The notes beneath the pieces were generated by a model that saw only the letters and a list, made by a program, of their open reading frames with translations, searched no databases and was not told the DNA's origin. A program made the translations under genes and the position numbers. A DNA stretch of 64,000 bases. Origin: Tetradesmus obliquus (Eukaryota; Chlorophyta; Chlorophyceae; Sphaeropleales; Scenedesmaceae). Location of the stretch: positions 518,501 through 582,500 of the forward strand of contig CP126191.1 of assembly GCA_030272155.1 (NCBI GenBank), written 5' to 3'. Below are positions 1-17,100 of this stretch, piece by piece (position 1 is the first letter of the stretch; the number at the start of each line of letters is the position of its first letter).

Positions 1-2690
1 CACACCTTGTGCTTATGCAGCAACCCCAATTGATCGCAGCAAACATGCACTGCACTTAGCAGCAACTGCAGCTGCACCCTTGCGCAGTACACACTAGCCG
101 CCATCCACGGTTGGGTCGCAAAGCTGCCAAAGCAAAACACGTGGCGAGGCCACTCACACAGAGACGATGGCTGCTGCAAACTGCCGCAGCAGCAGGGATA
201 GTACTAGGTGTCATGCCTTGCGACCAGGCGCTCCCAGAACGTGGCTGGGATGGCATGTGCTGAGGGTCGCTCCATCAGACACGAATTTCACACAACCTCC
301 CTCGTGCTTTGATCTGCGGCAAACCAACTGTTGCTCACATCCACAGCCCACCGGGGACTGTCTGATGAAGCTGGCAGGAAAGGCGGTCCTGGTCGCCGAG
401 CACTGCAGTGGCGGGAAGCCAGCTGCTGACTGCCAAATGCCTGCAGTGCACAACAAGAAGTTCCATGAGCATCAACTAAAAGCGGACAAGGCAAGCAGCA
501 GCAGGGCAACGCCAGCGGTGACTCACCGACTGACGAACCACACTGGCCGTATTGCACTGCTGGCACGCACGACTATGCATACCTGAAGCATTATAGACAC
601 ATACAGAAACGTGTCATGCACACAGATGCAGCCTGCGCCAACGCTGCCGCGTTCAACCTGTCCTCACCTTGAACGCTGCTTCAGGCTGCGCTGTCGATCT
701 TAAAGCGTAATACAATGATGTGACTAGCCAGTAAGCAGGGGTCGTCGTGGTGAGAATCGAGCTGGGTGTAATTAGTATCGTAAGTGGCCAGGGGCCCACC
801 TGCACAGCAGTGCTGAACGCAGGCGAGCCCAGTTGCGTTAACAAGTACACTAGTAGCAGTGCAGTGGAGCGCACCGCTTTCGCATGAGCGGTCGACAGCG
901 TAAGAACAGAAGGTGTCATGACCTGGTCATGACTGTTAGGTCCGCCCAGCGGGTTCACTACGGACAACTACGGATTCAGGCCACACTTGTGACCTCGTAA
1001 GCTAACCGTCACAAGCCAAGAGTGAGACCAGCGGGCGCGCATCACCCCTGATCAGCGTGCACTTCTTTCAGATGGCTGGAGAGTGACTTCTGCCCCAGGC
1101 TTGGCACACCAACACCCCCAGCGACTGCTGCTGCTGCTGTTGCAGGGCAGGTCAACACTTTTGCAGAGTCCTGCACTGCCTGGAGGCAAGCTCGTGAACG
1201 AAAGCTGCTTAATGCTGGCTGCCTCATCCACTGCAACGTGCTGAACTGCACTGCATGGTTGCAAACAAGTAGTGCTAGTGCCAACATCATCAGCTGCGAC
1301 GTGCACAGCAGTACACGCCGAAAGAACGAGACGCGCAGCTGTCAACATGGAGTTTGCAGCTGTAGCAGAGTGCGTTGTTTGCAGAATTACACATGCAGAT
1401 CCCTCCCAGCAACTCAGCCGGGTTCATGCAGCTGGCTGACTGGCTGACGTGCACATCCAGCGCTCAACAACAATGGTTGCGTAACTCGGCACAGCCAACC
1501 TGGCAATTCGCATACATGCACACATATGCGGAATGCCAGGCTGGCTGTGCCAAGGTTGCGCAACAATGGTTGTTGAGCAGCGCTGGATGTGCACGTTAGC
1601 CAGTCAGTATGATATATATCATCTGATGGTACATCAACAAAACAGGCGGCATGGTGATCAGCAAGGGCAGCCAACACTGGGCGTACCCACGTGCACATGG
1701 CAGGACCGACAGGCCCACCCCAACGCAGCTGACGCCGCCCCAGCTGAAGAAGACACAAGACACATTTCCGCAAGCTGACAGTGTAAGCAGCTCAGGTCGA
1801 CAACAGGGTAAAAAAACAGGGTGCAGGGACGCAGCAGCTGCACCAGCAACTGCGGGGCAGCTACTCATTCCGCACCAGTACAAGTCAAGTCAGGTGTTCC
1901 GGCTTGTGTCCAACGTGCGCGTGCAGCTGCATCAAGCGCAACCACGCACAGGGCCAGCGTAAACCAGCCAATGCAGCACCCCCGCCCACATGTTGAACCC
2001 CACCCTAGGGGCCTCTTGCTTCACTCACCCAGGACCCCCACGCAATGCATCCAGCCAGCTTGCAGAGCACATCCATTGCGGGTAGGATGAAGTGACAGGC
2101 CTCCAACACCTTAACGCAGAATCAATTTGGTCAAGCAATCCAACACGAGCTTGTGCACTGACAGCAGCGCCACACAGCAATGCACAGGTCAAGGCGAGCG
2201 GGCGTCAGGCAGATGCGATGCAGATGTTGTAGCAGGCTATGCTGTATGCCTGCATACATAAATAACATGTCATATGTAAGGTGCGGTGACCAGTTGGGCC
2301 AAACTTGTGCGCTGCCACGCAGCGTCCAACCTAATTTCCCAACTGCCCACATGTCAGCCGCACAGCAACACGCCAGCCTGAGTAGCAGCTGCGGCCTGAA
2401 TGCACGGTCGTCATGTGACAGAGAAACAGGAAGCGAGCGCCTGGCACATGCGCACCGCCCGACATACACCTGCACAACCGCCAAGCACCATGCTTCAGCA
2501 CGAACATGTATGCGCGAGGCATCATGTGCTTCAGCACCACACCGCAGACGGGTGGCAGCTGCAAGTGCTAACAGTGCTAAGCGCAGCAGCACACCAGTGC
2601 CGCAAGCACGGCTGCCTGTTGCCCAGCATCCAGCGCATGCTGCAACGGCAGCACAGCGGCGCTGCAGTGTTGTGCTGGCGCTGCGCAGGC
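1..2690. other. Gene-poor left flank
   Basis: I see no reading frame here with conserved motifs or a consistent splice-phase model. The open frames are short, Cys/His/Ala-rich and overlap on both strands, as expected from CAG/CTG-biased noncoding DNA. The one clear structure is the long foldback at 1436-1607. The part nearest 2690 should contain the 3' untranslated region of the kinase gene that ends at 2691 on the minus strand. Confidence 0.6.
1436..1607. repeat. Long imperfect inverted repeat (foldback)
   Basis: Two arms of about 85 nt face each other with almost no spacer. The left arm (from 1436) and the reverse complement of the right arm (ending 1607) share CTGACTGGCT, then ACGTGCACATCCAGCGC, then a TCAACAAC block, GGCACAGCC and CTGGCA. 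A few substitutions and a 3-nt gap separate them. Transcribed RNA would form one long, nearly perfect hairpin. This fits an algal microRNA/siRNA precursor or a small foldback transposon. I found no clear target-site duplication and no protein-coding signal. Confidence 0.75.
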
Positions 2691-8033
<5,343 letters not shown>

Positions 8034-8323
8034 GCATTGCCTGGGCCACCCTGCGGCCCCTGGGAGATGCGGAATCGTAAGAATCGTATCAGGTCATTAT
8101 CCCATCGATGAAAAATGGTTCGGACTGCGAAGCAAGAGTTAACTCAACAATGCAGTCAGGGTCAGGGTCTTGGCAACTTGAATGTGCAAATAGTTAACGT
8201 CATTTACGCGAAAATGCATCCTACGCGTTCGGGTGCCCTCAGAGAGGCCGCTTCGCTGACACCTAACAAGCCAGGTTCAAAAACGAAAACACGCCACGCA
8301 CCTTACTCATTGCTGGCTGTTTC

Positions 8324-10112
8324 TTAATTTCTTGTTGATAAAAAGTACGCCATCTCATCAGCGGGGGCTTGCCTGCATGCACATGGTGTTCCAGGGTGGG
8401 AACAGAAACAGGGCATCACAGCAGCGATCCATCCATGTGAACTTAATGAAACAAGCACACTACAGAACCCATGAAGCCGAGCGTACAATGTGTACAGTGT
8501 GCGTATCTTGCCCAGAGGCTGGCGCTGGGCTGCAGGGAGTATGCGGCATGAGTACTGCCATGGCCATGTTGCTGAAGAGTGCGCCACCCTGCCAACGTGG
8601 ACTGTGGAAGCACACACCTGAACACCATTGTTGTCGCAATCTCCCCAGCATCATTGAAACTCAGCAGGGAAATGCCTGCAAACTCCACACGCTTGCCAGT
8701 GGGTGGCTGTTCGCGGATGTTGCCCAGATTGGTGCCTGCAGCTTCCCTGCATGCACACGTGCAGGTTTGAACGTCAGATGCTGTGCAAATTTGCCAGTTT
8801 TGACTTACCTGAAAACTGAGGACCCTGCTGGCAACACTCTGACGACCCAACCGTTCTGCTGCCCTGCAGGCTGCTGCTTTTGTTGAGAGCATACATACTA
8901 TGCATGTATGATAGTACACACATGTCGACAGCCGTTCTATGACCATGCCTGCACATATACAGAACAGGCGCTGGAATCTATCAGTGCACAGTCGTGCTCT
9001 GCATGCGCCAGTCATCTGCTGGCAACAATCAATGAACACCCACTCATGAAAGCCCTGCGTGGTGCAGCTGAATGTCGCACTCACCAATGCACGAAAACCT
9101 GGTTGTCTCCCTCAACTGGCGCAATGGTGGGAATGGTGAACCTGCGATGCACAGACGTCTCGTGAAAATCACTCTCAATTCGGGCCATCATGCGCTGCGC
9201 CGTGTGTGCCGGATACGCCTCGGGTGCAGCACGCCTGGCCTGTTCCGCTCTGCTTTGCATGCAGCACTGCTGGCAGCTGTGTGCGCTGGTGTGTGCGCTC
9301 ACTTGATGTCTGGGTACGCAGCGCGGTACGCAAGCACGCCCCGCTTCATGCGGCGCCGGCTGCCGCCAGCAGTTGCCTGCCACACCCTGTCCAGCTGCTG
9401 GTGGTCCTCCGCCATGATGCTGTCCAGCAGCAACACGCGGCCCTGAGACCACACATCCTCGTAGAGCTGCACATGATGGGAACCACCGATCAGCGCCAAG
9501 CGACCGCAGCAGCAGCACAGCGCACAATCAAGCATGGAAATGCAAGTGTGACGATGCTTCAGGCAAGCAGCCGACACAAACGCATTGCTGTGCTGCTGAT
9601 CTGTAGCCTTGCAGAGCACAGGTACCTCAACAACTGTGCCAGCCAGAAGCGACTGCTTAACAATAGCCCACCTGACGTGCACGCTGCACAATCAAACTGC
9701 GCCTGCAATTGAGGCATTCACGCACCAGCAGACCAGCACACAACACTGTTAGACAGGCCCCCAGCAGCAAAACACAGCAGCATTCAGGCTGAGCAGCATC
9801 GCACAAGCTGGTGAGGTCAGGCTCCTTGCATCCAATGGCAAGATTGCCGCAAACAAGAGCATCGGCGTTGCACAAATTCCGAGCAGTGCTCAATTGAGGC
9901 CATACAGTGTGTTTACTGCGGATGACACATGCCCGAACACCAGCCGTGACCAACTTTTCGTGCACAGGATCTTAAAGAAACAGCCACTACTTTCACCTTT
10001 CACTTCCTGCGCGGCCAGCCTCCGCCCGTACACACAGAGCCTGCCTGCTAAACGCTGGAACTGCAGATGTCCTGCGGACGCTGACAGGAGCTGCCTTGAT
10101 GTAGCAGAACAT
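8324..10112 (-). CDS. SnoaL-like (NTF2-fold) protein, probably plastid-targeted
   Basis: Six exons on the minus strand: 10112-9997, 9702-9672, 9466-9303, 9141-9085, 8746-8618, 8372-8324. They total 546 nt (181 residues) with all junction phases consistent. Residues 1 to about 39 are rich in Ser, Arg and Ala and low in acidic residues, like a chloroplast transit peptide. The rest resembles the SnoaL-like/ester-cyclase branch of the NTF2-like fold: a LYEDVWSQG first helix, AYRAAYPDIKF before the first strands, VEGDNQVFVHW, PPTGKRVEFAGIS, then FNDAGEIATTMVF. In known proteins this cone-shaped fold holds a small hydrophobic ligand. Substrate and reaction cannot be read from the sequence. The gene ends 290 nt before the kinase start in the same orientation. 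Confidence 0.82.
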
Positions 10113-11724
10113 TGGTAAATTGCTCAAAGATAAGGAAGCAGATGAGATACTCCAGCAGAAAGCGGCGAGCGCGGCGATCTTGTAGACCTGCTTACGACGG
10201 TGAAGTGCAACCTGGGCTTGAAAGTGCATAAATAGAGCAGCAGTAATCGATAACTGCCACACATACAGGTATGCAACGGTCGCTAGCCTGCGCAACCTCC
10301 AGGAACCCAAGTCCTACACCCTAGGTGATGATGCACACACTGTTGATGGCCAGCACTCAGAAGATGTCCTTGAGCCGTGCGCCATACCCTTGGCGTCGAC
10401 AGCATGATATCGTTTTATTATGTGTGCTGTCATCTGTCAAGTTGGCAGCAGCATGTCACACCTGAACAGCATAGCATGAGCAGTGGTGCCAACTGCAGCC
10501 TGCCGCATGCGCAGTAAGCTGCAGTGTCATGGCGATTTTTGATTTTTGAACACAGCTTACATTGCTGTTGTGCAGACCTTTGGACTGAAAATACGCCCAG
10601 TAGGCCTGATCAGGATATTCGTTTGCCCTGAAGAGCTCAGCCAGCAGGAGGCACCAAACTCTGGACGATGGCTATGCCGTTCGACATCCATCCAGCAAAT
10701 GATATCTTTCATAACATCTTTTGGTTTGGACTCACCTGCCCTTGAAGCGCTGTCGACGCTTTCGTGTCGTGAGCCTTTCGAAGATTTTGCAGTTGGGCGC
10801 CTGTGCCCCTCAGTCACCGGCCTCAATGACTTTTGACAACATGGCTCTTAGCACAACACGCGAGTTCATCCTCGCAGCTTAATCGACTTTCAGTCACAGT
10901 TTTACTTTGCTGCAAACGCTGCTGCTGATCGCTGCTACTTCTACTGTTGCTGACTGCTGCTCCTCCTGGTTGGGTGACTCCTTTGTGGCCTGGTCTTCAA
11001 CTGGTTGTAACCTCACACAGTAGTATTAACCTTTGATTCCATACTCAACAGCAGTTTGTAGGTGATCAACTTGTAAAGAGTCATGTTGCATAAGTGGGGA
11101 GCAGCCCAGCGCTGCGCTGCCCGGAACGATGGCGTCAAAAGCAATAAACAAGTTAAACGTCCATGCGTAGCTCGGCTAAGCGTGAGGTGGGGCGATCTGG
11201 CAGGCGTTCCGTTGTGTGCCGGTCTCGACAGTCAGTGCCTCGGTGACTCAGGAGTTTGTGCTCGCAGATCTGCGCTGAGCAGCAGGCAGATACGCTGCTC
11301 GGCCATTGAGCAATCAGCAGGTGGGCCTCGCTGTCGCTCATGCATGAGGCAGCTGCCCTTCTGCAGGGTGCTGCTGCTGTGGCGCTGCAGCTGTCTGAGC
11401 AGTGCTGGGTACACAATGCTGCAGGGCATAAGCAGGCACTGCACAGCCTGCACAAAGGCAGAGATGGTAAACAGCAAGCAATGGTTCTGCTATTTCAGCG
11501 CGCGTGCAGCAGCAGCAGCAGCTGATGCAAGCATAAGCAGCAGGGCCGCAGCCATTGCTAGTCCCAGCAAAACAGGCTGTGGCCGGCACGTCTACATCAA
11601 TGCAAATGCGTGCAACCACCAGGTTGGTTGCACACTCATGATTGCATGCATGCTATCCCACTCCCGCACATAACCAGTGCACACACTGCCCGCCTCCTGC
11701 ACGCCCACCTTGCACACCCGCTCC
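10113..11724. promoter_or_regulatory. Divergent intergenic region between SnoaL-like gene and G6PDH
   Basis: About 1.6 kb separates the minus-strand SnoaL-like start (10112) from the plus-strand G6PDH start (11725), so it should hold both promoters and leader sequences. At about 10550-10830 both strands are open for around 90 codons, but neither translation shows a motif or a splice context I can defend. Composition there is less CAG-rich than in neighbouring genes. No defined promoter element was recognised. Confidence 0.4.
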
Positions 11725-12865
11725 ATGCAAACTCTTGCAGCACCCACTCTCTCACGCGCCAGCAGCAATGGCAGCAGCAGCGGCGTGGTAGCAGAGCTCG
11801 ACGAGAAGCAGGAGGCAGAGCAGCAGGCTGTTGCAGCAGACCCCGTGCTGGCATACAACTTGGAGAAGAACGATTGGACTGCCAGCAGCCTGAGCGTGGT
11901 GGTGCTGGGTGCCAGTGGTGACCTGGCAAAGAAGAAGATCTTCCCTGCGCTGTTCAGCCTCTACTATGAGGGACTGCTGCCAGAGGTGAGCTACGGGGCA
12001 CTGCTTTGCGTTGTTGTTGTGTCAAGGCCTGCCGCAAGGCGCGAGCAGGCGTTGCCCTGCCGCGGTGCCCTGCGCTGTTTAGCCTCTACTATAGATTACT
12101 GAGGGCCTGCTGCCAGAGGTGAGCGGAGGGTGCACTGCAGTATGAAGGCGGTGTTGCCATGGCTTGAACTCCAGCATCGTGATGGTGGTGACTGTACGTG
12201 GGTGTGATGCCTGCAGTGTAGCAGTTCAAGCAGAGGATGCGTGTGATGCAATACAGCAGCAGCTGCAGCAGTAGCAGCAGCAGAAAAGCGCTGGCAGCAA
12301 GGAGCATCTGGTTGATGCCTGTGGCTGCAGTCAGGCCAGACCAGCAGTTGACGCTTGGGCACAGCCAACATAAGCACAGCAGACTTGTGTGGAATGCCGG
12401 CATGCATGGGTGCGGTTGAACTGCTGGTTGTGCATTGACATCACCAGATGCCCAATGACGCCAGCAAGCAGCAGCGGCACACAGCAAAAGCTATGCTGCT
12501 GTTAGCATCTGGTGGCGGTTTGACCAATGGTGATGTCTGCTGCTGTTGGTGCATGCAGAACTTCCAAGTATTTGGCTACGCACGCAGCAAGATGACAGAT
12601 GCAGAGTTCAGAGACATGATCACATCCACGCTGACCTGCAGGGTGAATGCAAGGTGAGGCAGCTGCTGCTGGGGGTAACAAGCGAAGGTATTGTCATCTG
12701 GCAAACAGATGTGCAGCCCATTGCATCACAGCTCGCGTCACAGCATGACATGCGTGTGTTGCAAGCAAGCATATGGCCAGCTCGTGCTTTTCCCTTGCCT
12801 GCTGACGTGCCCAGTGCCCAAACCCGACTACAGCCATGTTGCTGAGCCGCATGCACTGCGCGTGA

Positions 12866-12905
<40 letters not shown>

Positions 12906-13266
12906 ACCGCAGGGAGCGTTGTGCAGAGGCGCAGGAGCGCTTCCTGAAGCGCTGCTTCTACCAGGCGGTGAGGGCACTGCAGCCAGGCACATCCGTATGC
13001 TAGGCACTGACACGGGATGCGCACGGCTTACTGTAACACTGGCGAAAACACCATGCAGATGTCCCTAGCATTGTGTGCAGTTGCCCATGGCTCAAGGTAT
13101 TGGCACGTTTGCCGTGTGACGGAGTGCTTGCATCCTTCTGTCCCCGGAGTATACCGTGCCAGACCTTGATGGCGTGCATGCAGTCCAGCATATTTGCAAC
13201 CTATGGTTGCAGACGTAGGCAGCGCCAACAACACAACGAATGGCATGCACATGTGGCTGATGTACA

Positions 13267-13354
<88 letters not shown>

Positions 13355-14112
13355 AGGGCCCGTACGACGAGCCGGGCGGCTTCCAGGCGCTGTCCACCCG
13401 CCTGGGCGAGCAGGAGGCAGTGAAGCCGCGCGCCAACCGCATGTTCTTCCTGTCCATCCCGCCCAACGTGTTCCTCAGCGCCACAGGCAACGCAGCAGAC
13501 CACGCGCGCAGCAAGTGAGCCGCCGGCAGTGAGATTGCTATGCACGGACATTCAACAGGGCAGATGCTCTGCAGCTGCTCAAACTTGTACGCGACCACGG
13601 TCACACACAAACAGCCTTGCACGGTTTGCCGGCTTTGAATCCTCGTGTGCTTTCACCGCTTGCGCTGGCAAGCTTTGCCAATCTATTTTATGTTCAGCGG
13701 TGGTGTGACTGTCACACATTTACCTGAACATGTGCTACATGCGTCTGCTCTCCCTGTCCTGCTGCAGGTCTGGCTGGACGCGTGTGATCGTGGAAAAGCC
13801 TTTTGGCCGCGACAGCGCCAGCAGCGCAGAGCTGGGCCGTGGCCTGGCGCAGCACCTGGCCGAGGACGAGATCTACCGCATCGACCACTACCTGGGTGAG
13901 TGGCGCGCTGCAACTCTGTTCACACTTTCAAAAACATTATATGTCATTTCTCCTGGATGGTCTGTATCAGTGCCAGCAACATTAATCATGTGATCGTACT
14001 GTCAGAGGTTGCACTATGCCATTGCAAAGGGCCGCCTGACTGGGCCTGCGCAGCGCCGCTTGTGTGCGTGATTGCCACTCCTGCCAACTCTGGTGTGCCT
14101 GGCTGTCCCTGC

Positions 14113-14144
<32 letters not shown>

Positions 14145-17100
14145 GCTGCCTGCAGGCAAGGAGCTGATTGAGAACCTGACAGTGCTGCGCTTCAGCAACC
14201 GGGTGTTTGAGCCGCTGTGGAGCAGGCAGTACATCCGCAACGTGCAGGTAACCAGGCGCGGCTGTCATTGCGAAGCATGCACTGCCAGCTGCGATGTGTC
14301 ACTTGGTTTGTTGACTGTGTGGATGGTGTCCATGGTGCAGCCAAGTGTGCCCTGCTGCTGCTGTGGTGCTTCCTTCATGTCACGAATTCACATCTCCCTC
14401 ACAGTGAACATTACTTCGCGCCCTGGCTGCAGATCATCTTCAGCGAGAACTTCGGCACTGAGGGCCGCGGCGGCTACTTTGACCAGTACGGCATCATCCG
14501 CGACGTCATCCAGAACCACCTGCTGCAGATCGTGGCGCTGTTTGCCATGGAGCAGCCGGTGCGCGCCAGGCGGCACACATGCACACTATTGATTTCAGCA
14601 ATGCCAATTGCGCTGCAGCCGAGTGCTGCAGCAGGTTGTTGTGCCGTAGCCAATGCGCCTGTCATGTGTCCCGTGCCCTTGCGTATCTCCATGCTGATGT
14701 GCCTGACTGGCGGCCGCCAATGCCGTGCTGCGTGCTCTGAAAAACGTGCTCTCTGAGCCCTGGTTCAACGCTGTCCTGCCATGTATTTACCGCCAGGTGT
14801 CTCTGGACGCTGAGGACATCCGCAATGAGAAGGTCAAGGTGCTGCGCAGCATGAAGGTGGTGGCACCTGAAGATGTGGTGATGGGGCAGTACAGGGCCCG
14901 CGGCAAGCTGCCCGGATACCTTGACGACAAGACAGTGCCAGAGGGCAGGTGAGGGGCTGCAAGGATTGTCTTTTTATTATTTTTCTGCAGCTGCAGTTGC
15001 TGGCTGGCTAGCTGCAGGTGTAGCTGTTTATGTGCAGCGTTAGTCAACGACTGCAGGGCAGGTGAGGGGCGGCACGAGAACTGCTGCAGCTGCAGTGACT
15101 GCATGTCACGCCGGGTGCTGGCGCAGCTGTGTGCATGGCATGTTGATGGGTAACCTGCAGCACCAACGCAATGTGGTAAAGGACATGTGCCGACGTTTAC
15201 AGACGTGTCCGAATCAATGCTAATGGTTGCTGATCCCTGCTTGCTGCTGCTGCCGCGTCTTAATGCTGCAGCTTGACGCCCACGTTTGCAGCGATCGCCA
15301 TGTTCATCAACAACCACCGCTGGGACGGAGTGCCGTTCCTGTTTAAGGCCGGCAAGGCGCTGCACAAGCGCTATGCAGAGATCCGCGTGCAGTTCAGGTG
15401 AGGCGCATGCTGTGCCGGCATGCTGACACATTGGACAGTTGCCCGGAGTATGCAGTGACACAAACGCGTCGACTGTCTTTTGGTGTTAGAAGCAAGTGGC
15501 CTCCTCACGGTCAATGATGTATACGGCTCCTAGCCTTGACGGCCAGCCTACGTTGATAGTTCACCACGCTTTCAACAACTGTTGTTGTCAGCATGGGCTC
15601 CTGTCGTCTGACTCCATGCACGCGTGCTGTCCCCATGTGCCGCTTTGGCTGCAGACACGTGCCAGGCAACCTGTACAGGGACAAGCAGGGTGCTGACCCA
15701 GATGCTGCCTGCAACGAGCTGGTGATCCGCATCCAGCCGAAGGAGGCAATCTACCTGAAGATCAACAACAAGGTGCGTGGCTGCTGACACCTGTCAGCTG
15801 CGCATGGATGTAGCACATGCCGCTGTGTTACTAGTGCTTGACGTCACAGGTTTGTCTGACGGACTGCTCTACTTGCTCGCCTTAGGATTTACTGATAGGT
15901 TCACTGTCGTTGGTGGAGCCTTCAGTCCGATCGGATCGCTTCGACTCGCAGCACTGTACTGCCTGGTACTGCCCACACAGTTGACGGCGTTGACTGCTTG
16001 GCATCGGTCGCCTGTTCGCCCAGCGGCTTCACGCCGAATGCCGTTTTCTATAATTTTGAAAATAATAAGTTTCAAGCACCGAACTTAGGTAGGCGTTGCC
16101 GGTCTGTTACTTCTCTCGGTCACAGTTCGATGGTTCGCCATCGCGCGGCAACACCCCTACATAAAGATAATGGCATGCTTCTCCATTGCAAATCACGATT
16201 TTCAGCAATAGAATGAGAGCAAACGGTTTCTCCTGCTATCTGAGGCCTGGTCTCTGTCCTGCAACAGCAGTCAACCACAACCCCTGACCCCCGCTTGCAC
16301 TGCTCTATCACACGCTTAGACCCACCAAATCCTTCCCTTACTGGCCAGTTCAGCTGACTGATCAATTTGTTTGCTGTGTGATTGTCAGCGGTGCACGTCT
16401 GCCACTGAGAGCACACACACGCAGCTGCTTTGCACCATGGCAGCCCTCCTGATAACAGCAGCTTCTGCTTCAGCATCAGCCAGCGCCCCCACCTGTGTTC
16501 CGCCTGAAAAGTTAGAAGGCTTCAAGTCCGCAGTAGCTAACGCTTTTGACCTCTTAAGGCGCTGGAGTGCGCCCGTGTACTCCCCGCTGCATGTTGCCTG
16601 GTACGCAGCCAGTTCTCCTGCAGCTGCACACCCCCAGCAGCAGCACAACAGCCAGACATGAGGTCCTGCAGGAAACTGTGTTTTGTAGAGGTATTGTTCT
16701 GTGACCTGACCCAGCTCACTCCTTAATCCAGGTACTCTATCATCATGGATGTCAGCATTAGGGAGCTGCCAAAAGACCACAGCCGTGTTGCAGTGCAGTA
16801 TGCATACAGCATGCTGTGGCAGCAAACGGCTGATTGGATGACGGGCGAGCAGCAGCACAACCGCCTGCAAGCATTTAAACAGCGTCTGCACCAGGTGGCT
16901 AGGTGTCTAAGGTGTGAATCAATCCTGTGGCGCAGCATTTGATGCAGCCTCTCCCAACAGCAGCAAAGGCAGCGGTGACGGCAAGCCTTTCAGGCGCTTC
17001 CTGCAAGCAGCAGAACAGCTAGTAGCATTGCTCAGCCTCAACCCTGCAAGCAGCCCGTGAACTCAGCCAGCGCTTTTAACTCAAAGCGAGCCGCCTAGCA

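Noticed and set aside
10546-10836. Overlapping frames of about 90 codons on both strands
   Set aside because: Neither strand shows a motif, a coding bias or splice partners; could be part of an unrecognised leader exon but not supportable.
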